Shown here: positions 46,009 through 54,209 of the stretch, piece by piece
Numbering within the stretch: the first letter of the stretch is position 1
Layout of the letters: each line of letters starts with the position of its first letter
NCBI RefSeq assembly: GCF_014204835.1
Contig: NZ_JACHMD010000001.1
Location: 1,302,001 to 1,366,000 of the forward strand
Source of the DNA: Microbacterium marinum
Lineage (GTDB): Bacteria; Actinomycetota; Actinomycetes; Actinomycetales; Microbacteriaceae
DNA length: 64,000 bases
Direction of reading: 5' to 3'
Position numbers and translations under genes: made by a program
The notes under the pieces: model-generated
The model's input: only the letters and a program-made list of their open reading frames with translations
The model's database searches: none
What the model was told of the DNA's origin: nothing

Positions 46009-46767
46009 ATGTCAAACTCGCTCGATGGCAAGGTCGCACTGGTCACCGGTGGTGGCGGAGGGATCGGGCGCGAGACCGCGAAGGTCCTCGTGGACCACGG
46101 CGCACGGGTCGTCGTCGCCGACCTGTCCGAGGATGCCGGCAACGGGACGCTCGAGTACATCGACGGCGGAGACGCCGTGGCGTTCGTCCGGGCGGACGTG
46201 ACCGACCTCGCGTCGATGCAGCACGTGGTCCAGGCCGCGGTGGACCGCTACGGCCGACTCGACATCGCGCACAACAACGCCGGCATCGAGCTCACCGGCC
46301 CCGACCTCGCCGACGTCACGGTGGAGCAGTTCGACAAGGTGATCGCCGTCAACCTCACCGGAGTGTTCATCAGCATGAAGGCCGAGATCCCGCAGATGCT
46401 GGCGCAGGGCGGCGGATCCATCATCAACACCGCCTCGTCCCTCGGGCAGGCCGCCATCGCCCACCAGTCCGCCTACGTCACGTCGAAGCACGGCGTCATC
46501 GGCCTCACCCGAGCCGCCGCGGTGGAGTATTCCGACAAAGGCATCCGCGTGAACGCAGTGCTGCCCGGGGTGATCCAGACGCCAATGATAGACGCGCTGG
46601 AGGAGACCTACCCCGGCTTCAAGGACGCGCTGCTGACGAAGCACCCGATCGGCCGACTCGGCACGCCGCACGACATCGCCGAGATGGTCGCGTGGCTCGG
46701 TTCCGACGCGGCCGCCTTCGCGACCGGCTCGCAGTTCGCCGTCGACGGCGGGTACCTCGCGATTTAG
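46009..46767 (+). CDS. SDR family oxidoreductase
   Basis: A 252-residue classical SDR: cofactor motif TGGGGGIG (14-21), an Asp after beta-2 (VVADLSED) favouring NAD, NNAG (about 90), Ser in NTASSLG and the active site YVTSK. The C-terminal FAVDGGY is standard. GAGAGAAAG lies upstream. It is flanked by 96-bp direct repeats of an IS3 end and followed by a 20-bp terminator hairpin, so it is a captured single-gene cassette. Substrate unknown. Confidence 0.9.
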   Translation: MSNSLDGKVALVTGGGGGIGRETAKVLVDHGARVVVADLSEDAGNGTLEYIDGGDAVAFVRADVTDLASMQHVVQAAVDRYGRLDIAHNNAGIELTGPDLADVTVEQFDKVIAVNLTGVFISMKAEIPQMLAQGGGSIINTASSLGQAAIAHQSAYVTSKHGVIGLTRAAAVEYSDKGIRVNAVLPGVIQTPMIDALEETYPGFKDALLTKHPIGRLGTPHDIAEMVAWLGSDAAAFATGSQFAVDGGYLAI

Positions 46768-46780
46768 ACGAGGTGGCCAC

Positions 46781-46828
46781 GACGGACGGGAGGCACGGTG
46801 TCAGCTGGCACCGTGCCTCCCGTCCGTC
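46781..46828 (+). terminator. 20-bp perfect hairpin after SDR gene
   Basis: GACGGACGGGAGGCACGGTG, loop TCAGCTGG, then the exact complement (46809-46828). It starts 14 bp after the SDR stop. There is no T run, as in other hairpins of this region. Confidence 0.75.
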
Positions 46829-46847
46829 ACCGGTCGCACCGCGACCG

Positions 46848-47180
46848 CGGGTCGCTGGTCGGCGCGATCTTCCACTCTGACCACGGCAGCGTCTACACCT
46901 CGAAGGCTACGCCGCGCTCTGCGAGCAGCTGGGCGTGACCCAGTCCACGGGCGCGGTCGGCACGAGTGCCGACAACTCACTCGCGGAAAGCTTCAACGCC
47001 ACGCTCAAGCGCGAACTCCTCGCCGGCCGGTCAGCGTTCCCGGACCAGGCCACCGCCTACCGGGCCGTGTTCCGGTGGGCGAACCGCTACAACACTCGCC
47101 GGCGCCACTCCGCGATCGGCAACATCAGCCCGAACGCCTACGAAGCCGCACGCTCCGCTACGCTCGCGGAAGCGGCATAA
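46848..47180 (+). pseudogene. IS3-family transposase C-terminal fragment
   Basis: The frame reads GAIFHSDHGSVYTSK (second DDE Asp), then needs a one-base shift to continue YAALCEQLGVTQS and ADNSLAESFNATLKRELL (catalytic Glu) to the stop at 47180. The N-terminal half and the first Asp are missing. It is an inactive remnant with a frameshift near 46907. Confidence 0.85.
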
Positions 47181-47220
47181 CCGAACCGACACCGTGTCCA
47201 CGATCAAGGGCCAAGGCCCC
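47125..47220 (+). repeat. 96-bp direct repeat, right copy
   Basis: End of the IS3-family fragment, matching 45833-45928. The sequence from 47221 to 47543 contains no gene I can support. Confidence 0.9.
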
Positions 47221-47543
47221 GGCGTTTGCTCAGGTCAGCGGCTCGTTCGCCCAGTGGGCGCATCAAGCGATAGACGCAAAGCCGACGTGATTAGGTCGTC
47301 CGTTCGATTCCGACAGGCGGCTCCGGCGAACCGTTCTGGTGGTCGCGCGATGCGCTGGCCTCACGGCTCTGCCCGACACCGACGTCGCTCTCCTCTGCGA
47401 TGGACCCCTCGCCGGCTGAGCGCTCGCGGCCGGCATCCTGTCCGTGTGCCGATAGGCCTCGCACCGCTCGGCAACGCAGCGTGGCGTTGCGTCGCGACCT
47501 GGCGACGGCTCGGCGGGGCGCGATCGTCTCGTGCGTTGGCGGA

Positions 47544-47855
47544 CTACGGGAGCTTGGACGCGAGGACGTCGGCCGCCAGGATCTCGGGTGCTGCGCCGAG
47601 GAGGTGCTGGTTGGCCATCAGGGCTGCGACGATGGCGCCGTTGGCGTGGGCGTCGCGAGCGGCCTCGTCGGGGAATGCATCGAAGATCCAGAAGGTGTCG
47701 GCGTGGGTCCTGACCGCGAACCAGACAATCGTTCCTACTTCTTCGTTGGCGAGTGCGACAGCGCCGGCGAGCAGATCGGCGACCGCGTCGTGCTGTCCAT
47801 CGGCCGCGACGATCTTGGCGACGAAGGCATACGGAAGTGATGCGGGTGTGGACAT
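47544..47855 (-). CDS. antibiotic biosynthesis monooxygenase (ABM)-domain protein
   Basis: A 103-residue ferredoxin-like ABM protein: YAFVAKIVAADGQHDAVADLL, TIVWFAVRTHADTFWIFDAF, DEAARDAHANGAIVAALM. It is of the YgiN/putative quinol monooxygenase type and probably acts on quinones or small aromatics without cofactor. It is divergent from the AraC-type gene at 47,963 and similar to the ABM gene at 54,206. Confidence 0.85.
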   Translation of the reverse strand: MSTPASLPYAFVAKIVAADGQHDAVADLLAGAVALANEEVGTIVWFAVRTHADTFWIFDAFPDEAARDAHANGAIVAALMANQHLLGAAPEILAADVLASKLP

Positions 47856-47962
47856 GAGGGACTCTCCTTGACGTCGGGGTTCTTCGTGGGACGAGTTCAG
47901 CGTATGACGAGCGAGGGCCGGTGGGGAGTGGCGTATACGGCAGTATTGCTACTGTTTACGTC

Positions 47963-48904
47963 ATGCGTATCGGACTGATCGCGATCGACGGCTGCTTCGG
48001 TTCGGCTATCGCGTCGATCATCGACATCGTGCGGGTGGCCGACGGAGCCCGCGGCGATGTCGACCCGCGGATCGACCCGATCGAACTCGCCATCCTCGGA
48101 CCGAAACGGCGAGTGACCACGACGGCATCGATGACCCTGTCGGTGGACCACCCGCTGTCGGAGTCCGGAGAGTTCGACGTGGTCGTCGTCCCTGCGCTTG
48201 GAACCCTTACGGCCGCCGCTACCAACGACGTCCTCCAGAGCCGAGATGCTCGTTCGGTCATCGCCTCGCTCGGGCGCCTCGACGAGGCGACCACCCGGAT
48301 CGCCGCGGCGTGCACCGGCGTGTTCGCTGTCGCCGAGACCGGCCGGATGCATCATCGGAGGGCGACGACCAGCTGGTTCCTGGGGCCGGAGTTCCTGAAG
48401 CGCTATCCGACCGTCGCCCTCGATCTCGACACCATGGTCGTGGTCGACGGGAACCTCGTCACCGCCGGCGCCGCGTTCGCCCACATCGACCTCGCGCTCT
48501 CACTCGTGCGATCGATCAGCCCCGACCTGGCCCAACATGTCGCCAAGCTCCTCATCATCGACGAGCGTCCGTCGCAGGCGGCCTTCGTCGCCTACGAACA
48601 TCTCCGGCACGAGGACCCGATCGTCGTCGAGTTCGAACGCTTCGTGCGCGCCCGCCTGGACGAACCGTTCAACGTCGCCTTCGTCGCGCAGTCGCTCGGC
48701 ACCAGCCGGCGCACCCTCGAACGACGAGTCCGTGCGGCGCTCAACCTCACTCCGCTCGGCTTCGTCCAACGGCTTCGCATCGAACGAGCTCGGCACCTCT
48801 CAGCAACCACGGACTTCACCTCCGCCGAGATCGCGCTACGGGTCGGCTACGCGAACGCCGAGACTCTGCGCTCCCTCCTGCGCAGGGAGCGACGCCGTTC
48901 CTGA
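47963..48904 (+). CDS. GlxA-type AraC-family transcriptional regulator
   Basis: A 313-residue regulator. The N-terminal DJ-1/PfpI-like domain (LIAIDGCFGSAIASIIDIVRVA; AACTGVFAVAETG, with the nucleophile-elbow Cys) is fused to a C-terminal AraC domain with two helix-turn-helices (NVAFVAQSLGTSRRTLERRV; TSAEIALRVGYANAETLRSLLRR). Start ATG 47963. It is divergent from the ABM gene, which is probably its target. Known GlxA-type relatives respond to small metabolites such as arginine or glycine betaine; the ligand here is unknown. Confidence 0.88.
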   Translation: MRIGLIAIDGCFGSAIASIIDIVRVADGARGDVDPRIDPIELAILGPKRRVTTTASMTLSVDHPLSESGEFDVVVVPALGTLTAAATNDVLQSRDARSVIASLGRLDEATTRIAAACTGVFAVAETGRMHHRRATTSWFLGPEFLKRYPTVALDLDTMVVVDGNLVTAGAAFAHIDLALSLVRSISPDLAQHVAKLLIIDERPSQAAFVAYEHLRHEDPIVVEFERFVRARLDEPFNVAFVAQSLGTSRRTLERRVRAALNLTPLGFVQRLRIERARHLSATTDFTSAEIALRVGYANAETLRSLLRRERRRS

Positions 48905-49274
48905 CCTATCGCCATGCCTGTAGCCGGTGTCCTAGCACTCGACTGGAACCACCTCTCAGCACGTCGCGTCGACGCTCCTGCGTCGCCCCTGGACGATCCA
49001 CTCGACACGCCCGCAGCACAGGTCATGTGACGTGTCCCGGCTTCCCGGACGGTCGGGGTTGGGTGGCTGTGATGTCGCTGCGTTCTCGTCGAGGGGGTCA
49101 GCAGACTCGATCAGGGTCGACTGGGATGAGACGCGAAGGCGGTCAGGTCAGGGCGGCCGAAGCCGGCCGGCGGGGTAGCGTCGGTCACGTCGAGGTCTTT
49201 CGGACGGATGGCGTAGGAACCTCCGTCGTCGGGAGACCTCGACGTCTATCTGCGGACCGACGCGCCCGGCCGAC
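48905..49274. other. intergenic stretch without recognised genes
   Basis: About 370 bp with no supportable frame. It ends in an ISL3-type terminal repeat, so it is probably a decayed transposon interior. Confidence 0.5.
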
Positions 49275-49300
49275 CTACACCCTCATCTGGGAAGAGCCCC
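49275..49300 (-). mobile_element. ISL3-type terminal inverted repeat
   Basis: CTACACCCTCATCTGG-GAAGAGCCCC; its complement matches the end at 62727-62750 (GGCTCTTCGCAGATGAGGGT...) and resembles 56301-56326. It is the right end of a lost ISL3 element. Confidence 0.7.
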
Positions 49301-49502
49301 TAAACCTTCAGCAGTCCCAACTCCTTGTGCTCGTCAGTGGTGACGCCGGCCTTGCGGCCGGAGTCGATCGCGTCCCGGTTTATCCAGTTCCGCAGACACG
49401 ACTCGCTGATCCCAAGATCACGAGCCGTCTGGCCGACGGGTTGCCCTGCGCAACGAGGTCAAGGACACGGCGCCGAAACTCCGGCGGGTGAGCAGCAGGC
49501 AT
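49300..49502 (-). pseudogene. IS3-family OrfA remnant with frameshift
   Basis: Starts MPAAHPPEFRRRVLDLVAQG, then a one-base shift is needed to continue PVGQTARDLGISESCLRNWI and DSGRKAGVTTDEHKELG before a premature stop. This is the helix-turn-helix part of an IS3/IS911 OrfA. Inactive. Confidence 0.8.
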
Positions 49503-49567
49503 TACACGGACTCCTTCCGAGACCATCATCGCCTCAACTCAGGTGTCCGGAAAAGCGGGTCAGGCTC

Positions 49568-49637
49568 CGATCGTCTATCGCGCCGCAGTGATCCTCAACG
49601 CCGTCATCGCCTGGACCCGGCAATTGTCAGACACGCC
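49568..49637 (+). mobile_element. IS5-like right-end fragment
   Basis: 70 bp exactly inverse to 51829-51898. It encodes the C-terminus IVYRAAVILNAVIAWTRQLS of an IS5-type transposase and ends in TCAGACACGCC followed by CTAG (49638-49641). Confidence 0.85.
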
Positions 49638-49664
49638 CTAGATCACGGGTGACGCTGGTGAAAA

Positions 49665-50489
49665 TCATCTCGACGTTGCAATAAGCTGCGCCCGATTGCG
49701 CGCGCCGACCTTCCGGAGAAGGTTCGACACATGGAACTTCACCGTGTTGACGGAGATGAGGAGCTCTTCCGCGATTTCGGCGTTGCGCGCTCCCGATGCG
49801 AGAAGCCGTAACACATCTCGTTCGCGCATGGAGAGTTGTGAGAATTGCGGAAGTGGCTCGGGTTCCGCCGGCGGATCGAGGGGGAGCCGGATGTCGACTG
49901 AGGACCCCCAGCCGGGTGTTGAGGAGACCGCAATCGCGCCGTCGAGGGCTGTGACGCGTTCGACGATTGGCCGGATCGAGTCGTCGTGTGCGGAAAGTTC
50001 GCCGGCCCCGTCATCTCGGATGCCGATCAGGAGATTTAGGCCGTCGCAGTCCCACTGGATGCGCACCCGCCGAGCCTCGCTGCGATCCGCGAATGCGAGC
50101 ACCGAGCTGCGGACGATGGCCCGCGCCGCGTGCGCGACCTCCCCTGGGAGTGCCCGACCGGTCGCGGGCGGCTCAACGAACTGCACGTCGAGATCGCCGA
50201 ACCGGACGAGGGGGAGCAGGTCGCTCTGCAGTCGGGCGAACGCACCGACGACGGGTTCGAGGATGCTGCTGCGTTCCTGATCGGTGACAGCGCGCAGCCC
50301 GATCAAGGCGCTCGTTGCCGCCTCGATCGCCATGTTGCGTGCTGCGCGGTCATCGAGGCGGGGCGATCGCAGAAGCGCGAGTATAGATTCGAGCGTGATC
50401 GCGTGCCGGTCAGCATGCTCGGCGACGATTCGGGCGTGGTCGGCGACATGCTGACGTGACGCGGGCGACGCCAGTTCGGTGAGGTCCAC
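49665..50489 (-). CDS. LuxR-type regulator fused to a GHKL ATPase-like domain
   Basis: A 274-residue protein (GTG start). Residues about 100-205 resemble a histidine-kinase ATPase domain (VAHAARAIVRSSVLAFADRS, LLIGIRDDGAGE, STPGWGSSVDIRLPLD). Residues 215-274 are a LuxR/NarL helix-turn-helix (LSMRERDVLRLLASGARNAE, then ISVNTVKFHVSNLL). No receiver or phospho-acceptor His is obvious. It is divergent from hxlB, with nested dyads in the 100-bp gap, so it probably regulates the hxl genes, perhaps in response to formaldehyde or a sugar phosphate. Confidence 0.85.
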   Translation of the reverse strand: MDLTELASPASRQHVADHARIVAEHADRHAITLESILALLRSPRLDDRAARNMAIEAATSALIGLRAVTDQERSSILEPVVGAFARLQSDLLPLVRFGDLDVQFVEPPATGRALPGEVAHAARAIVRSSVLAFADRSEARRVRIQWDCDGLNLLIGIRDDGAGELSAHDDSIRPIVERVTALDGAIAVSSTPGWGSSVDIRLPLDPPAEPEPLPQFSQLSMRERDVLRLLASGARNAEIAEELLISVNTVKFHVSNLLRKVGARNRAQLIATSR

Positions 50490-50496
50490 GGTGACA

Positions 50497-50534
50497 ACCT
50501 ACCCACTCAGGTAGGCCCATGCCTACGGGTAGGT
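50497..50534. promoter_or_regulatory. nested dyads between LuxR gene and hxlB
   Basis: Outer dyad ACCTACCC ... GGGTAGGT (50497-50534) encloses an inner dyad GTAGGC-ccat-GCCTAC (50511-50526). They are centred between the divergent starts and are candidate sites for the LuxR-type protein. Confidence 0.6.
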
Positions 50535-50589
50535 GGCCCTGCTCCTTTGCGGGGGGGCCAAAGCGGCCGACGGCCGTGAGGATAGGGCG

Positions 50590-51168
50590 ATGGATGTCCT
50601 CGAAATCGGTGTGGGCAACTCGCTCAGCCGCATTGCCCGCGAACTCGAACTCGCAACCGACAGACTGATCGCTCGCGACCGGGCGGAATTGGCGGAGCTC
50701 GCGGATATCGTCGGCGCTGCTCCGCGAGTCTTCGTGCTGGGTGCAGGCCGATCGGGGCTCGCGCTGCGAATGACCGCGATGCGACTCATGCATCTTGGCC
50801 TGGCCGTCCACGTCGTCGGGGAGGTCACCGCTCCTGCGATCGAACCAGGTGACTTGCTCCTCGCTGCCAGCGGTTCCGGAACGACGGGCGGGATCGTGCG
50901 CGCGGCACAGACTGCCGTCGATGCTGGCGCCCGGGTGGCGGCTGTTACAACAGTCCCAGACTCTCCGCTTGCAACGCTGGCCGCCGTCACGGTAGTCGTG
51001 CCGGCTGCCGGCAAGCTTGATCGCTCTGAAGCGGCATCTGAGCAGTATGCCGGCAGTCTCTTCGAGCAATTGGTCGTTGTTCTCGGCGACGCGCTTTTCC
51101 ACACACTCTGGCGCCGCTCCGGCTTGACCGCTGATGAGCTCTGGCCTCGCCACGCAAATCTCGAATGA
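50590..51168 (+). CDS. hxlB: 6-phospho-3-hexuloisomerase
   Basis: A 192-residue SIS-domain isomerase: VFVLGAGRSGLALRMTAMRL, HVVGEVTAPAI, LLLAASGSGTTGGIVRAAQTA, and the C-terminal ASEQYAGSLFEQLVVVLGDA, all typical of HxlB/PHI. It converts hexulose-6-phosphate to fructose-6-phosphate, the second step of the ribulose-monophosphate route for formaldehyde. It is 28 bp upstream of hxlA. Confidence 0.93.
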   Translation: MDVLEIGVGNSLSRIARELELATDRLIARDRAELAELADIVGAAPRVFVLGAGRSGLALRMTAMRLMHLGLAVHVVGEVTAPAIEPGDLLLAASGSGTTGGIVRAAQTAVDAGARVAAVTTVPDSPLATLAAVTVVVPAAGKLDRSEAASEQYAGSLFEQLVVVLGDALFHTLWRRSGLTADELWPRHANLE

Positions 51169-51196
51169 CGCAAACCACTGCACGAAAGGAATCCAA

Positions 51197-51820
51197 ATGA
51201 AACTGCAGTTTGCCATGGACACCCTCTCCACCGAGGCCGCCCTCGAACTCGCTGCTGCTGCCGCGCCGCACGTCGACATCCTCGAGCTCGGTACCCCGCT
51301 TATCAAGAGTGCTGGCCTTTCGGTGATTACCGCGATCAAGCAGGCCCACCCCGACAAGGTCGTCTTCGCCGACCTCAAGACGATGGATGCCGGCGAGCTC
51401 GAGGCTGATATTGCCTTCACTGCGGGTGCCGATCTCGTGACGGTCCTCGGCTGCGCCGGTGACAGCACGATTGCCGGTGCTGTGAAGGCGGCGAAGAAGC
51501 ACGGTAAGGGCGTTGTCGTCGATCTCATCGGCGTGAGCGACAAGGCGAAGCGTGCGAAAGAGGTCGTAGCACTTGGAGCAGAGTTCGTCGAGATGCACGC
51601 GGGCCTCGACGAGCAGGCCGAAGAGGGCTTCACCTTTGCCACCCTGCTCGAGGACGGCAAAGCTTCTGGCGTGCCGTTCTCAGTCGCAGGCGGCATCAAT
51701 AGCTCGACGATCGCTTCGGTGCAGGAATCTGGTGCGCAGGTGGCTGTGGCAGGAGGCGCGATCTACGGCGCTCCCGATGTCGGTGCTGCCGCCGCGGAAC
51801 TCCGTGCAGCCATCGTCTGA
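51197..51820 (+). CDS. hxlA: 3-hexulose-6-phosphate synthase
   Basis: A 207-residue OMPDC-superfamily enzyme from ATG 51197 (GAAAGGA upstream). The active site DLKTMDAG (D-x-K-x-x-D) is intact, along with DILELGTPLIKSAG, the VEMHAGLDEQ strand and the phosphate-binding VAGGIN and AVAGGAIYG. It condenses formaldehyde with ribulose-5-phosphate. With hxlB it can fix or detoxify formaldehyde released by neighbouring oxidases. The stop is 4 bp from an IS5-like element. Confidence 0.95.
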   Translation: MKLQFAMDTLSTEAALELAAAAAPHVDILELGTPLIKSAGLSVITAIKQAHPDKVVFADLKTMDAGELEADIAFTAGADLVTVLGCAGDSTIAGAVKAAKKHGKGVVVDLIGVSDKAKRAKEVVALGAEFVEMHAGLDEQAEEGFTFATLLEDGKASGVPFSVAGGINSSTIASVQESGAQVAVAGGAIYGAPDVGAAAAELRAAIV

Positions 51821-51828
51821 CGACCTAG

Positions 51829-52193
51829 GGCGTGTCTGACAATTGCCGGGTCCAGGCGATGACGGCGTTGAGGATCACTGCGGCGCGATAGACGATCGCA
51901 TGCTTGTCGTTGTGGGTGGCGAGTCCACGCCATTGCTTGAGGTGGCAGTAGTGGCGCTCGATGACGTTGCGGCCCTTGTAGTCGGCGGCATCGAACCCGA
52001 CGGGTCGTCCGCCGCTTGACCGGCGGCGCTTGCGGTGGCCTTACTAGTCGGATGGTTCGGGGATCACGGCCTTGATGCCGCGGGCGCGCAGGTGCCCGCG
52101 GATCGCGCGGGATGAGTACGCCTTGTCGCCGCGGATCGCCGAGACACGATCAGAGTCTCTCAGCGAGCCGCCGATCTATTTCTCAGACACGCC
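51829..52193 (-). mobile_element. internally deleted IS5-like element (365 bp) with target duplication
   Basis: Both ends carry the repeat GGCGTGTCTGA/TCAGACACGCC and are flanked by CTAG (51825-51828 and 52194-52197), the YTAR-type target duplication of the IS5 group. Inside, on the minus strand, is a C-terminal transposase piece (AIRGHLRARGIKAVIPEPSD, then two in-frame stops, then GHRKRRRSSGGRPVGFDAADY, ending in VIAWTRQLSDTP). The N-terminal half is deleted, so it is non-autonomous. Confidence 0.88.
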
Positions 52194-52286
52194 CTAGGTA
52201 TACAACTACTTTCCACCTGAGCAGACCTTTCCGATGCCCACTCCCGGCGGAATGGCCGCTCCGAGTCAGGTGGGCAGGTCGCGTCC

Positions 52287-52381
52287 CCTGCCGTAAACGA
52301 TCGTTTACGGTGCACTCGCGATAGAGGCCACGGATCGCGCCGAAAACGCACATCAGAAGGTGGTTTCGGCGGGCGTTCAAT
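52287..52381 (+). repeat. res-like repeat, copy D
   Basis: Palindrome 52291-52310 is perfect over 20 bp (CCGTAAACGATCGTTTACGG). The last arm is GTTTCGGCGGGCGTT at 52363-52377. Same layout and orientation as copy C. Confidence 0.85.
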
Positions 52382-52471
52382 GTCTCGCGAAGGGCTGGCG
52401 TTGTCAATGCCCTACCAGCAGGCTATCGAGGCCAGTAGGTTCTCGAGCAACACCATTTGATCGGAGTAGAC

Positions 52472-53638
52472 ATGAAAGCAGTAGTGTACGAGGGACCCCG
52501 TCAGGTCAGCACGAAGGATGTCCCGGACGCGAAGATCGAGCGACCCTCCGATGTGCTGGTCAGGGTGACGACAACGAACATCTGCGGCTCGGATCTTCAC
52601 ATGTACGAGGGGCGGACGTCCTTCGAGGTAGGCCGGACGTTCGGCCACGAGAACATGGGGGAGGTCATCGAGGTCGGTAGTGGTGTGGAGAAGGTCAGGG
52701 TCGGAGACCGGGTTGTGCTCCCGTTCAACATCTCGTGCGGGTTCTGTAAGAACTGCGAACGCGGCCTGACCAACTACTGCCTCACCACCCAGCCCGACCC
52801 ATCATTCGCCGGTGCGGCCTACGGGTTCGCCGACATGGGTCCCTACGGTGGTGGCCAGGCGGAACTGCTCCGTGTGCCTTTCGGTGACCACAACGCGCTG
52901 CGCTTGGGCGAGGATGCGGAGGAGAAGGAGAACGACTACGTCATGCTCTCCGACATCTTCCCCACCGGCTATCACGCCACCGAGATGGCCGGCGTGATAC
53001 CCGGCGACAGTGTTGTCATCGCCGGGGCGGGTCCGGTCGGGCTGATGGCCGCCCTGTCCGCGATGATCAAGGGCGCCGCGAAGGTGATGGTGGTCGATCG
53101 TCACCCCGACCGGCTCGCGTTGGCCGAGCAGATCGGCGCGATCGCCATCGATGACTCCAAGGTCGATCCCGTGCAAGCCGTGCTCGACGAGACGATGGGG
53201 CTGGGAGCTGACCGGGGTTGTGAATGCGTGGGTTACCAGGCCCACGATCCTCAAGGCAACGAGGACACGGCCGCTACCCTGAACATGCTCATCAACGCGG
53301 TGCGTTTCACCGGAGGAATCGGCACCGTCGGCGTGTTCGTCCCCCAGGACCCCGGAGGCAAGGATGACCTCGCCAAGCAGGGAAAGGCGGCCATCGACTT
53401 CGGAACGCATTGGTTCAAGGGTCAGACCATGGGGAGCGGTCAGGCCCCGGTCAAGCGGTACAACCGCCAGCTGCGGGACTTGATCGCCGCCGGCAAGGCG
53501 ACCCCTTCGTGGATCGTCTCCCACGAGATCTCGCTGGACCAGGCTGCCGATGCCTACAAGAACTTCGACGCCCGGTCCAAGGGTTGGACGAAGGTCCTCA
53601 TCAAGCCCGGGATGTCGACCGAGAAGAAGGCGAACTGA
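52472..53638 (+). CDS. fdhA: glutathione-independent formaldehyde dehydrogenase-type Zn alcohol dehydrogenase, copy 2
   Basis: A 388-residue protein identical to the copy at 44,288 except for Ala instead of Thr near the C-terminus (EKKAN). The same Zn ligands are present (Cys38, His59, Glu60; Cys89/92/95/103). It is the head of an apparent operon with a DJ-1/PfpI gene 1 bp after the stop and an ABM gene, the context missing from copy 1. Confidence 0.88.
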   Translation: MKAVVYEGPRQVSTKDVPDAKIERPSDVLVRVTTTNICGSDLHMYEGRTSFEVGRTFGHENMGEVIEVGSGVEKVRVGDRVVLPFNISCGFCKNCERGLTNYCLTTQPDPSFAGAAYGFADMGPYGGGQAELLRVPFGDHNALRLGEDAEEKENDYVMLSDIFPTGYHATEMAGVIPGDSVVIAGAGPVGLMAALSAMIKGAAKVMVVDRHPDRLALAEQIGAIAIDDSKVDPVQAVLDETMGLGADRGCECVGYQAHDPQGNEDTAATLNMLINAVRFTGGIGTVGVFVPQDPGGKDDLAKQGKAAIDFGTHWFKGQTMGSGQAPVKRYNRQLRDLIAAGKATPSWIVSHEISLDQAADAYKNFDARSKGWTKVLIKPGMSTEKKAN

Positions 53639-53639
53639 T

Positions 53640-54209
53640 ATGGCCGAGACGCTGCAGGGCAAGAGAGTCGCCATCCTCGCCGCCGACGGGGTCGAGCGAG
53701 TCGAGCTCGAGAAGCCCCGCGAGGCGCTGGAGCAGGCTGGTGCACAGACCGAGGTTCTGTCGATCCACGACGGTGAGATTCAGGCCCGTGAGAACGATCT
53801 GGATGCAGCAGGCACGTTCACTGTCGACGGGTTGGTCGCGGGCGCCTCTGTCGCCCACTATGACGCCCTGCTTCTCCCGGGCGGCACGGTTAACCCCGAT
53901 CAACTCCGGGTTGACCCCGACGCGGTCTCCTTTGTCCGCGAGTTCGTCGAAAGCGGCAAGCCCGTTGCGGCGATCTGTCACGGACCGTGGACGCTGATCG
54001 AGGCGGGTGTGGTCGAAGGTCGCACCTTGACGTCCTTCCCGAGCATCCGCACAGACCTGCGCAACGCCGGTGCTGACGTCGTCGACCAGGACGTTGTGGT
54101 GGACGGGAACCTGATCACCAGCCGCTCGCCCGATGACCTGCCTGCGTTCTGCGACACGATCGTGGCGAAATTTGCGAGCAATTCAACTCAGGGAGAGGTG
54201 ACGTCATGA
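53640..54209 (+). CDS. DJ-1/PfpI-family protein
   Basis: A 189-residue protein starting 1 bp after fdhA copy 2. It has KRVAILAADGVERVELEKPR, DALLLPGGTVNPDQLR and the nucleophile elbow AAICHGPWTL with the reactive Cys, as in YhbO/PfpI. DJ-1 relatives act as glyoxalase III or deglycases and handle reactive aldehydes, which fits the formaldehyde theme. It overlaps the ABM gene (ATGA). Confidence 0.92.
   Translation: MAETLQGKRVAILAADGVERVELEKPREALEQAGAQTEVLSIHDGEIQARENDLDAAGTFTVDGLVAGASVAHYDALLLPGGTVNPDQLRVDPDAVSFVREFVESGKPVAAICHGPWTLIEAGVVEGRTLTSFPSIRTDLRNAGADVVDQDVVVDGNLITSRSPDDLPAFCDTIVAKFASNSTQGEVTS

Larger units (their letters stand above)
52287..53679 (+). repeat. 1,393-bp duplicated segment, copy 2
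   Basis: Second copy of 44103-45495. Here the DJ-1/PfpI gene continues intact beyond the boundary, so this is the more complete version and probably the source. Confidence 0.93.

Noticed and set aside
47281..47330. tRNA T-arm-like stretch (GTCCGTTCGATTCCGAC)
   Set aside because: The T stem has mismatches and no acceptor, D or anticodon arms could be folded around it; at best an att-type tRNA fragment.
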